A DNA stretch of 64,000 bases from Ignavibacteriota bacterium. Its GTDB lineage: Bacteria > Bacteroidota > Ignavibacteria > Tepidaquicellales > OLB5. The position numbers were made by a program, and so were the translations under genes. The DNA lies in assembly GCA_003820375.1 (NCBI GenBank), contig RPQH01000007.1:1-64000 (forward strand), given 5' to 3'. Below are positions 1 to 7,347 of the stretch, piece by piece (positions within the stretch are counted from its first letter, which is position 1; each line of letters begins with the position of its first letter). The notes beneath the pieces were generated by a model. The model did not search any database. It saw only the letters and a list, made by a program, of their open reading frames with translations, and was not told the DNA's origin.

Positions 1-2236
1 TCTGTGAAACCTCAAAGGCTATTGGTTTACCTACGACAAGCTCTGAGGGTGAGTTAAGTACAAAGTATTCATAGTTGCTGTTGAAATCAACCTGCTTTAA
101 CCTGTACTGGTATTTACCTGTAGGAAGGTCTTTATCTTCATAACTGTAGTATTGATTTTCATTAGTTGTACCTTTACCGTTTACAAATCCAACAGATTTC
201 CATTCCCCATAGCTTGATTTATCGAAAGAGCGTCTTTCGATATTAAAGCCCTGGTTATTTATTTCACTTGCAGTTACCCATTTAAGCTCAACATTTCTGA
301 TTTTGAGAAAAGCGTCAAAAGAAATAAGCTCTACAGGCAATGGACTTGATGGATCACTAACAGTCCATGTTGTCCCGTTTATTTCGGTTGTAGAATATGA
401 TGTTATAATTCTTGGATCACTCCCCGAAACATTTTGATTTGAACTTAAAATATCATAATTACCTGCATTAATTTTTCTCCAAATTTGAGCTTGAGTCATA
501 TCTTTTGCATTATCGTCAGCAGATACCCAGGAAAATGTTAATATTCTTCCGCTCGTTGTAGGATCGAAATCAGGTGTAATATTCCATGATCTGGCTATAC
601 CCTGATTGCCACTAACGTTTATAACTCCTGCCGAGCCTGAAGCTCTGATAACTTCCACATTTCCTATATTATCGCTTCCGGAATTAATTTCAACACCTAT
701 TCCGCCAAATATTGAAGAACCGGTACCAACAACTCTGGTAGTCTTTAAATATCCTACAAGATAGCTTGATGATGTTTCTCCGGTTACACTTCCTGAAGCC
801 CCAAGTGTTAATGTCTTAGTTCCGGTTAATATTTTACCACTTGTAAATGTAATTATTCCATTTACAGTTCTGTTCGAATCTAAAGTTACCCCTCCTGATT
901 TTTCAATTGTAAGGTTATTTAATACAGTTGGCTTATTAGAGGTTGGCAATTCTCTTCCTGTAGTTACTGCAGTTGTTCCGGTATAAGTAACGTTTACACT
1001 TGAAAAAAATATTGGTGCTATTGTAATTGTTCCAATATCTCTTGTAATTGTGCATCCATTTGCAAGATCTATACTATCTCCGGTATTATTAAATGTTCCT
1101 TTAGATAAAAATAGGTTTGAGTTAATTGTTAAATCAACTCCGGTTGAAACTCCGGCAGAATTATCTATTGTAAGATTGTAATAAGTTCCGGCAAGGTTGA
1201 TGGATTGTGATGCAGTTCCATTAAACATCACAGTGGAATTAGGATAAATAAAATAAGTCCTATATCTATTAGGGAAATTACTTCCTGAAATACCTCCGGA
1301 TGTTCCGCCAACTTTAATAGTCGCAGAATTATATAAATACATTGAATCACCGCTTGTAGTAGAGCTTGCATTAAAAGTTCTTGTACCCATATCCAGCGTA
1401 GAACCGGAATAAATCATAAGATAATTTCTGTCAGCCGCAGCATTCAATTCGGCATTTTGGCTTCCCGCCAAAGTTAGTGTAGGAAAGCTTGTGGTGCCAT
1501 TGCCAATTTCAACTGCTGATAAATCTACACTATTATTATTAACAGTTAACGTCTGGGTCCCGGAAGGTTTGCTGAAAACGTACCTGTAAGGGAATGCGGA
1601 ATTACTTGTCTCGCCATCGGCTCCAAATGTAACATTACCCTGAAATTCATATCTGCCGCGGCTGGTTGTGACTCCTGTGAGAACAACCGGTCTGTTTCCT
1701 GTAACACCTAAACTTGCATTACCTCCTACAATAAGTGCTCCATCGGTATTATTTGCAGTTAATCCTACACGGAATTGAAGGTTTCTTGTGCCGGTTGTAC
1801 CGGGCGTATTATTTGCAGCAGTCAAATCTCCATTTATAGTTAATGCAAAATCCCGCATATCAAGTGTCCAAACTTGAGTTCCTGTGTTAGTAGTGTTATA
1901 TGTAATTGAAAGTGAGTTTATAGAAATGTTTGCATTTAAACTGACCGTTGCAGCGCTTGTGGGACTCATAACGCAATCATCTAAAAGTCCCGGTGTTCCT
2001 GCCGGGCTCCAGTTTGCACCATCATTAAAATCAGTACCTGCTCCGCCGCTGCCCGCTCCAATCCAGGTCTTTATTACTGTATTACTTTCATTTGATTTTG
2101 GAGATAGGATATTTTTTTCTTTTGTGTAATTAAATAAACTATGTGAGTTTATTGGGATGATATAGAAAATCAATATCAAAAAAATGAAAATAATCAGTAA
2201 TTGTATCACTGTTATAGAAATTGTAAATTTTTTCAT
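1..2236 (-). CDS. Large secreted T9SS-type protein, C-terminus beyond the window edge
   Basis: The ORF track misses this gene because it has no stop inside the window. Read on the minus strand from the ATG at 2236, about 745 codons are open. The product starts with a lysine-containing hydrophobic signal segment (MKKFTISITVIQLLIIFIF). It continues with a TWIGAGSGG..DFNDGANWSPAGTP segment and a long Ser/Thr/Asn/Gly-rich repetitive region typical of beta-helical surface proteins. Near the left edge is the module PLPVELISFDAFLKIRNVEL followed by TASEINNQGFNIERR, which in Bacteroidota/Ignavibacteria secreted proteins sits just before the T9SS sorting domain. The sorting domain itself would lie left of base 1. 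Role is probably adhesin-like or structural at the cell surface; no enzymatic motif was seen. Confidence 0.85.
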   Translation of the reverse strand, partial: MKKFTISITVIQLLIIFIFLILIFYIIPINSHSLFNYTKEKNILSPKSNESNTVIKTWIGAGSGGAGTDFNDGANWSPAGTPGLLDDCVMSPTSAATVSLNANISINSLSITYNTTNTGTQVWTLDMRDFALTINGDLTAANNTPGTTGTRNLQFRVGLTANNTDGALIVGGNASLGVTGNRPVVLTGVTTSRGRYEFQGNVTFGADGETSNSAFPYRYVFSKPSGTQTLTVNNNSVDLSAVEIGNGTTSFPTLTLAGSQNAELNAAADRNYLMIYSGSTLDMGTRTFNASSTTSGDSMYLYNSATIKVGGTSGGISGSNFPNRYRTYFIYPNSTVMFNGTASQSINLAGTYYNLTIDNSAGVSTGVDLTINSNLFLSKGTFNNTGDSIDLANGCTITRDIGTITIAPIFFSSVNVTYTGTTAVTTGRELPTSNKPTVLNNLTIEKSGGVTLDSNRTVNGIITFTSGKILTGTKTLTLGASGSVTGETSSSYLVGYLKTTRVVGTGSSIFGGIGVEINSGSDNIGNVEVIRASGSAGVINVSGNQGIARSWNITPDFDPTTSGRILTFSWVSADDNAKDMTQAQIWRKINAGNYDILSSNQNVSGSDPRIITSYSTTEINGTTWTVSDPSSPLPVELISFDAFLKIRNVELKWVTASEINNQGFNIERRSFDKSSYGEWKSVGFVNGKGTTNENQYYSYEDKDLPTGKYQYRLKQVDFNSNYEYFVLNSPSELVVGKPIAFEVSQ

Positions 2237-2596
2237 AGCAGTTATATTTATTTTATATTTATTTTACTAGCGACTAACTTATATTGCTTGTAAGAAATGC
2301 GGATTTTTGTCTTCGAAGAAAATATATTTATAGGTAACTTCTCTAAACTTATAAAGATTCCTGATTTATGATAATAGTTCAATAAAATAATTAAAAAGAG
2401 GTTGGAAATTTGAATAAAAGAAGTAAATATTAGTCCAATATCTAATATAAATTCAACTGTAAAGATATAAATATTAATATTTTATATAGCTGTGTGGGAA
2501 TTTCTGCATTTATGCTAAAGAGGATTAAAAGAAAAAGCTGAAAAAACAATACAGTAGAGCATTTTATTTCTAATGTATTGGTAAGCTAAAACAGAA
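2237..2596. other. Intergenic region, no gene seen
   Basis: This is an AT-rich gap between two minus-strand genes for secreted proteins. It must contain the promoter of the partial gene to its left. No ORF with coding character, tRNA-like sequence or strong hairpin was recognised by eye. Confidence 0.6.
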
Positions 2597-4261
2597 TTAT
2601 TTGGAAAGAATCATCTTTTTTGTGTCTTCAAAAAGGATAGTAGATTTTCCCGTTACGCTTAACCGGTAAAAATATATACCTGATGCATACTGCGATGCAT
2701 TCCAGAATATTTCGTGGCTGCCTGCAGTTAGCGGTTTGTCAACCAATTTTTCCAATTGATTTCCAAGTATATCATAGATGATTAAACGGGTATTTATAAT
2801 ATTTTCAGAATTATTTAAACCGGGTGCCGGGATATCGAATTTTATTAATGTACCGGGATTAAACGGGTTTGGATAGTTTTGTTGCAGGTTGAAGTTATTG
2901 GTTATTCTGGTATTGCTGTTAGCATTACCTACCATAGTTTGAGAATATTTTACAGTTGCAAAATCAAGCCCTGTGCCAATACCTGTACTGCTTCCTGTTA
3001 CATAAACATTTCCTGAATTATCCAATGTTAAAGAAGTGGCCTGGTCAGAGCTGTTGCCTGTTCCATCGTATGTCTTAATCCATTGCTGCATACCTGATGA
3101 ATTGTATTTGATGGTTGTAAAATCAGAGCCTGAACTAAAATTTGTGCTGAAACCCGTGATATAAACATTTTCGTCATTATCTAATACTATATGATTAGCT
3201 TCATCAAGTAAATTATTATTGCCATCATAATTTTTTATCCAGCTTAATAAGCCGTCAGTGTTATACTTTATTGTCAGGTAATTAAAATTATTTTCCGAAC
3301 AATAGCTCGTTCCCGTTATATATGCATCTCCATTCCGGCTGACTGCAATTGAATATGCAAAATCGTTTCCGCTGCCTGTTCCATTAAAACGGTTTTGCCA
3401 GATAACATTTCCGGATGGATTATATTTTACTGTAAGGTAATCAGCATTGAAGCTTGTATTGGTACTTGAACCGGCTGCATAAATATTTCCCCATTGGTCA
3501 AGGGCAAGTGAATTAGCGGCATCACTGTTAGAAGACGAATCATCGTAAATATTTGTCCACTGTATTATACCGTTATTGTTTAATTTCAAAACCAGGAAAT
3601 CGAAATTGTAAGATGAATTTGTTGTTGCTCCGGCGGTATAGAGATTACCGTTATCGTCAATAATCAGGTCATTAATTACATCAGAAGTATTGCCTGTTCC
3701 ATTATATCTGTTGACCCATTGTTCAACACCACTTAAGTTATATTTAATTATCAGGCAATCAAAGTTTGAACCTGTACCGTAGCTCTGACCTGCTACATAA
3801 ATATTACAATTCTCATCTATCTTTATAAAGTATGCGGCATCTGTGCTGTTACCTGTACCATTGTATCTTGCTTCCCACTGCTGAATTCCGTTCGCATTAT
3901 ATTTTATTGTTACAAAATCCAAACCGCCTGTTATCCCTTCGCTCATACCTGTTACATATATATTATTATATTTATCAGCAGCAATGGCATAAGCACAATC
4001 ATCACCGTTAGCAGTACCATTGTAATATACACTCCGGATGAATTTACCCGTGACACTATATTTTATTACAAAATAATCTGAATTATTTCCATTATTCACG
4101 CTTCCGCAAGTATAAATATTTCCGGAATTATCAGTAGCGAGAGAATAAGAATGGTCTGTTCCCGCACCATCGTAACGATTGACCCACTCCTCTGTTGATT
4201 GTGCTTTCAGATATGAAACAGAAAACAGTACAATTATCAAAATTTTTAATATTTTATTCAT
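2597..4261 (-). CDS. SBBP beta-propeller repeat protein with T9SS sorting domain
   Basis: 554 residues. Residues 1-20 form a signal peptide ending SYLKAQ. Residues about 25-445 are eight or so copies of a 50-55 residue repeat with the pattern DNSGNIYTCG...DYFVIKYSVTG and W.NRYNGTGN, characteristic of the SBBP beta-propeller family. The C-terminal 90 residues are a T9SS type A sorting domain, starting [20 protein letters not shown] and ending in [25 protein letters not shown]. The product is therefore predicted to be exported by Sec, then passed across the outer membrane by the type IX system and either released or surface-attached. SBBP proteins have no assigned enzymatic function. It sits alone on the minus strand. 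Confidence 0.9.
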   Translation of the reverse strand: MNKILKILIIVLFSVSYLKAQSTEEWVNRYDGAGTDHSYSLATDNSGNIYTCGSVNNGNNSDYFVIKYSVTGKFIRSVYYNGTANGDDCAYAIAADKYNNIYVTGMSEGITGGLDFVTIKYNANGIQQWEARYNGTGNSTDAAYFIKIDENCNIYVAGQSYGTGSNFDCLIIKYNLSGVEQWVNRYNGTGNTSDVINDLIIDDNGNLYTAGATTNSSYNFDFLVLKLNNNGIIQWTNIYDDSSSNSDAANSLALDQWGNIYAAGSSTNTSFNADYLTVKYNPSGNVIWQNRFNGTGSGNDFAYSIAVSRNGDAYITGTSYCSENNFNYLTIKYNTDGLLSWIKNYDGNNNLLDEANHIVLDNDENVYITGFSTNFSSGSDFTTIKYNSSGMQQWIKTYDGTGNSSDQATSLTLDNSGNVYVTGSSTGIGTGLDFATVKYSQTMVGNANSNTRITNNFNLQQNYPNPFNPGTLIKFDIPAPGLNNSENIINTRLIIYDILGNQLEKLVDKPLTAGSHEIFWNASQYASGIYFYRLSVTGKSTILFEDTKKMILSK

Positions 4262-4694
4262 CTCACCAAATTTATTACCCGTTATGGTAAATTGCTTGTT
4301 ACTAAAATAGCTAAAACCATAAGTTTGTTAATCACTTGAAAACGTTAAATTATTGATTTAATGCTATTTAATAAGTAGTTGTTAATGGAAGGTTTATATC
4401 TAAAATTGAATTATGGGTATTACTAAAAAGAATGAAACGGATTATCAGAAATAATATTTGGAACTAAACGAGTTCGGGGTTTAAATATGTTCTGAATTTG
4501 TGTTTGATTGCTTGGTTTTTTTTGAATGTAATATTTTTAAAGTTAAGTAACTATTTTTTAATATCTTATTTTAATTAAATTAAATATCTTTTAAAAAAAA
4601 TGTTGTCAGGAAATTGCAAATCAGGAAATAAAATACATGATACATTACACAGATATGTATCATTTAAAAAATTGCTCCGGAATATTTTAAAACC
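4262..4694. other. Divergent intergenic region with an operator-like inverted repeat
   Basis: This 433-base AT-rich gap separates the SBBP gene (minus) from the DUF4180 gene (plus), so it should hold both promoters. The only clear structure is the inverted repeat at 4637-4663, listed separately. No coding ORF was seen. Confidence 0.6.
4637..4663. promoter_or_regulatory. Inverted repeat, possible operator upstream of the DUF4180 gene
   Basis: Two 9-base arms, ATGATACAT and ATGTATCAT, are perfect complements separated by nine bases. The repeat ends 31 bases before the start codon at 4695. Position and symmetry fit a dimeric repressor site, but no regulator is known. The same half-site (ATGATAC) recurs in the palindrome at 62938-62956. 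Confidence 0.4.
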
Positions 4695-5063
4695 ATGAGA
4701 ATAGATTTAATTAACTTAAATGGAATTTATATTGCTGAATTAATATCTGAAAATTTAGAAATTAATAATTCACAGGATGCCTTAGATATAATGGCAAATT
4801 GCAGCTCTCAGGGAGCAAGAAATATAATCATTCATGAAATTAATATTCTCCGGGATTTTTTTGATTTAAAAACAGGAATAGCGGGAGAAATACTTCAAAA
4901 ATTTTCGACGTACAATTTTAAACTTGCCATTGTTGGTGATTTTTCTAAATACTCAAGTAAAAGTCTAAGAGATTTTATTTACGAGAGTAATAAAACTGGC
5001 AGAATTAACTTTGTTAATTCTGTAAATCAGGCAAAAGAAGTATTGATAAAAAATGAAATATGA
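4695..5063 (+). CDS. DUF4180 family protein
   Basis: 122 residues, the usual length of the DUF4180 family. It shows the family pattern of an N-terminal strand-rich segment, the middle motif GARNIIIHEINILRDFFDLKTGIAGEIL split around a short turn, and YNFKLAIVGDFSKYSSKSLRDFIYESN. The function of DUF4180 is unknown; members are small cytosolic proteins. The stop overlaps the start of the next gene by about 11 bases, so the two are probably co-transcribed and translationally coupled. It may be controlled by the inverted repeat just upstream. Confidence 0.8.
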   Translation: MRIDLINLNGIYIAELISENLEINNSQDALDIMANCSSQGARNIIIHEINILRDFFDLKTGIAGEILQKFSTYNFKLAIVGDFSKYSSKSLRDFIYESNKTGRINFVNSVNQAKEVLIKNEI

Positions 5064-5847
5064 AATAAAAAAATTAAGTCCATTCAGACTACTTTCTATT
5101 TACGGATATGAAGCATTAGGGGAAGGGCATAATATGTATGCCCTGTTAGAGCTGGACGTAACAAATACGCGGCAGAGATTGAGGTCTCTGAGGACAAAAG
5201 GACAGAACGTTTCCTTTTTTGGTTTTTTGTTGAGTGCAATTGCAAAAACCATCGATGAGAATAAAGAGTTAAATATCATACGTCGCGGAAAAAAGGTATA
5301 CTATTTTGATGAAGTCGACATTGATATTCCAATTGAATTGGAGCTTAATGGAATTTCTACACCCCGGAAATATCTTGTGAGAGATGCAGCAAATAAGAAT
5401 GCAGAGGAAATAACACGGGAAATTGAGAATGCAAAAAAAAGCTGGAAAGAATCCGGAACCGCCGGCGAAGATGACAAGTGGGCACTTGGATGGATTAAAA
5501 TTGCTTCGATTATGCCAAAATGGTTGTTTAAATTAATTACTAAGTATCTTTCGGGAAAACCATTTTTCTTAAAGAAGAGATTTGGTACTACTTATGTATC
5601 ATCGGTAAGCGGCTTTAGTAAAGTTTCTGGATTCGTAATACCATTCTTTGCCGGAGGAAAAACCAGGCCACTTGCATTTGCTATCGGAAATTTAATGAAG
5701 AAACCCGGCGTCGTTGGGTCGGATATATGTATCAGAGAGTACCTGAGTATAACAATCTCAATTAATCACGACCTTGTTGACGGAGCACCTGCTGCCAGAT
5801 TTGTAAACCGGTTAAAACAGAGGATTGAAGAAGGCTGTGAAGATTGA
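5053..5847 (+). CDS. Stand-alone 2-oxoacid dehydrogenase-type acyltransferase domain protein
   Basis: 264 residues corresponding to only the catalytic domain of E2 acyltransferases/chloramphenicol acetyltransferase fold. The active-site motif HDLVDG (HxxxDG) is present at about residues 239-244 (ISINHDLVDGAPAARFVNRL), and a FGTTYVSSVSGF-like strand lies before it. No lipoyl or E3-binding domain is present, so it is unlikely to be part of a pyruvate-dehydrogenase complex; it probably uses a free acyl-CoA donor and an unknown acceptor. It overlaps the end of the DUF4180 gene, forming a two-gene operon. Substrate cannot be read from the sequence. Confidence 0.8.
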   Translation: MKYEIKKLSPFRLLSIYGYEALGEGHNMYALLELDVTNTRQRLRSLRTKGQNVSFFGFLLSAIAKTIDENKELNIIRRGKKVYYFDEVDIDIPIELELNGISTPRKYLVRDAANKNAEEITREIENAKKSWKESGTAGEDDKWALGWIKIASIMPKWLFKLITKYLSGKPFFLKKRFGTTYVSSVSGFSKVSGFVIPFFAGGKTRPLAFAIGNLMKKPGVVGSDICIREYLSITISINHDLVDGAPAARFVNRLKQRIEEGCED

Positions 5848-5880
5848 TAAGAATTTTTCGCTTGTTCTTATTTTTATTTG

Positions 5881-5925
5881 AGCTGGCGACGGGACTTGAA
5901 CCTGCGACCTGCTGATTACGAATCA
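5881..5925 (-). other. tRNA-Thr(CGT) 3' half, probable attachment-site scar
   Basis: On the minus strand the sequence reads as the anticodon loop TTCGTAA, the 3' anticodon stem TCAGC, a variable loop, T-arm GCAGGTTCAAGTCCCGT and the acceptor strand CGCCAGC. The 5' half is absent: only TGA of the 5' anticodon stem matches, after which the sequence diverges. This is the pattern left when an element integrates into a tRNA gene and duplicates its 3' end. The orientation places the element at higher coordinates. The gene is not functional as a tRNA. Confidence 0.75.
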
Positions 5926-6315
5926 ATAACAAAAAGTGTAATTGCTAAAAACTATATAAAATTACAGTTTCTTTATTCTCTATAATCTATTTAATTTCCT
6001 AATTTCTATATAAATCGTAGCCAAAACGTAGCGAAGAAACTAAGTTTTCTTAATAGCTTCGATAAGAAATCCTTTAAGCATGATACATCATACTTTATTA
6101 AGTATTATATATTAATAGAAATTAACTGTTTTAATGTAATGTACCTAGGAATCCTCTTTGGTGCATTACTTTATTTGTGGCTATGACTTAGTTATGATTT
6201 TATAGGTAAAGTCAAGTATTGACAAAAATCTTATATACAATTAAAATAATTTTATATCATATTTCCGTACTTTGAATTAACTTATTTTAAAAATCGATAG
6301 CAAAAGGAGGATATT

Positions 6316-6348
6316 ATGTATATAATTCCGCTATCTTTTCTCTTTTAA
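6316..6348 (+). CDS. Ten-codon ORF with strong Shine-Dalgarno, possible leader peptide
   Basis: AAAGGAGGATATT precedes an ATG, giving MYIIPLSFLF and a stop. The end of the ORF lies in a hairpin (TTTTCTCTTTT with AAAAGAGAAAA, 6336-6362) and a terminator follows at 6369-6405. No downstream plus-strand gene exists, so this is either a leader peptide left after deletion of its gene or a small regulatory transcript. Low confidence as a translated product. Confidence 0.25.
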   Translation: MYIIPLSFLF

Positions 6349-6368
6349 ATAAAAAGAGAAAATGTAAA

Positions 6369-6405
6369 AAAAGGTCTAGTACTTAACAATTGTACTCGAC
6401 CTTTT
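6369..6405. terminator. Terminator-like hairpin
   Basis: AAAAGGTC pairs with GACCTTTT and AGTAC with GTACT across a nine-base loop with one mismatch. Flanking A and T runs allow termination in either direction. It can serve the small ORF at 6316. Confidence 0.55.
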
Positions 6406-6539
6406 AATTAATATTTAATATTATCAAATTAGAATAGATAGTAACCTCACTATTTTATTGGAAGGATGTAGAAAATCATTTGTATTCTCGAATTCCTCTA
6501 ATTCTTTTTTATAAATTTTTCTAAAATACTTAAAGTGTA

Positions 6540-7334
6540 TCAATATTCATAGTCCATAGAGTTTCTTTTTATTTTGTTAATTAAGGACATAATTTCAATA
6601 TTTATTAGCTCTATTTGATCTTTATCGATTTTTCTAGCTTTAAGGCAACTTTCAAGTTTCTCTACTAATTGTCCAATTTCAATTAATATTTCAGGAGAAT
6701 AATATTTTTTTTGAACACGAGAAATAGATTCTTCTAAATAAGCTATAGGCAACACATTCTCTGGTTCTTTTAATAAATTCTTTATATTATATACATCTTT
6801 TGCTAAATGTGTAAATGTTTCAAGAAGTTCAATAAATTTCTTTTTTTCAATATTATTACTTTTTTCATAATCCTTGTATATAATTGTAGAACTAATAGGT
6901 GAATCAATCACCGTCTTATCTTTAATATTTTCAACTTGTAGTAATATTTCTTTCTTAGCTTCCTCTACACTAGTCAAGTCTTTTGTATTTATTGGAATAG
7001 TCCTAACATTAAAGATATCAAACGGAATGTTTTGTCCTTCTTCAATAATCTGTATATAAGGCTTTCTAATAAAGTGTCTGATTGCTAATTCATAAAAAAC
7101 GTTTGGATTATGATCTGTAATATCAGCAATTACCAATTCAGAATCCAGAACGTTCTCAATAATTTGTTTATTAATTAAACCAGGTTCAGATAAAAGATCT
7201 GATCTGTTTATCAAATAACCAAATTTTTCAATACTTGGTTTAATGATAAATTCAAACACTTCATCTGCTCTTTTTCTTGTTTCTGTATTAACAAAACCAA
7301 TAGGACAAATAACAAAACATTTTCTTTTGCTCAT
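6540..7334 (-). CDS. Nucleoside deoxyribosyltransferase/TIR-like protein, possible defence effector
   Basis: 264 residues. The N-terminal 120 residues have the Rossmann-like pattern KCFVICPIG, then RADEVFEFIIKPSIEKFGY, then SELVIADITDHNPNVFYELA and RKPYIQII. This arrangement (strand-CPIG, a helix, ADITxxNPNVxYELGxAH) is shared by nucleoside 2-deoxyribosyltransferase-like and TIR/SLOG-related nucleotide-binding domains often encoded in defence islands. The C-terminal half (about 150-264) is helical and unassigned. It is the second gene of a two-gene unit, 13 bases after the 7348-9777 gene. By analogy the domain could cleave or bind a nucleotide such as NAD, but the catalytic residues cannot be assigned confidently. 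Start is an ATG. Confidence 0.6.
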   Translation of the reverse strand: MSKRKCFVICPIGFVNTETRKRADEVFEFIIKPSIEKFGYLINRSDLLSEPGLINKQIIENVLDSELVIADITDHNPNVFYELAIRHFIRKPYIQIIEEGQNIPFDIFNVRTIPINTKDLTSVEEAKKEILLQVENIKDKTVIDSPISSTIIYKDYEKSNNIEKKKFIELLETFTHLAKDVYNIKNLLKEPENVLPIAYLEESISRVQKKYYSPEILIEIGQLVEKLESCLKARKIDKDQIELINIEIMSLINKIKRNSMDYEY

Positions 7335-7347
7335 AACGAAATTAAAA

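Larger units (their letters stand above)
5848..6539. other. Gene-poor left boundary of the island
   Basis: This 690-base stretch holds the tRNA-Thr 3' fragment (5881-5925), a GTAGCCAAAACGTAGCGAAG segment at about 6017-6036 whose like recurs near 30.5 kb, a short ATGATACATCAT palindrome (6080-6091), a ten-codon ORF with a strong Shine-Dalgarno (6316-6348) and a terminator hairpin (6369-6405). No full gene was seen. Confidence 0.6.

Noticed and set aside
1884-2129. Plus-strand ORF of 81 codons
   Set aside because: It lies opposite the partial T9SS gene, whose minus-strand frame is clearly coding; a shadow ORF.
5881-5925. Complete tRNA-Thr gene
   Set aside because: No D-arm or 5' acceptor strand pairs with the fragment within the following 100 bases.
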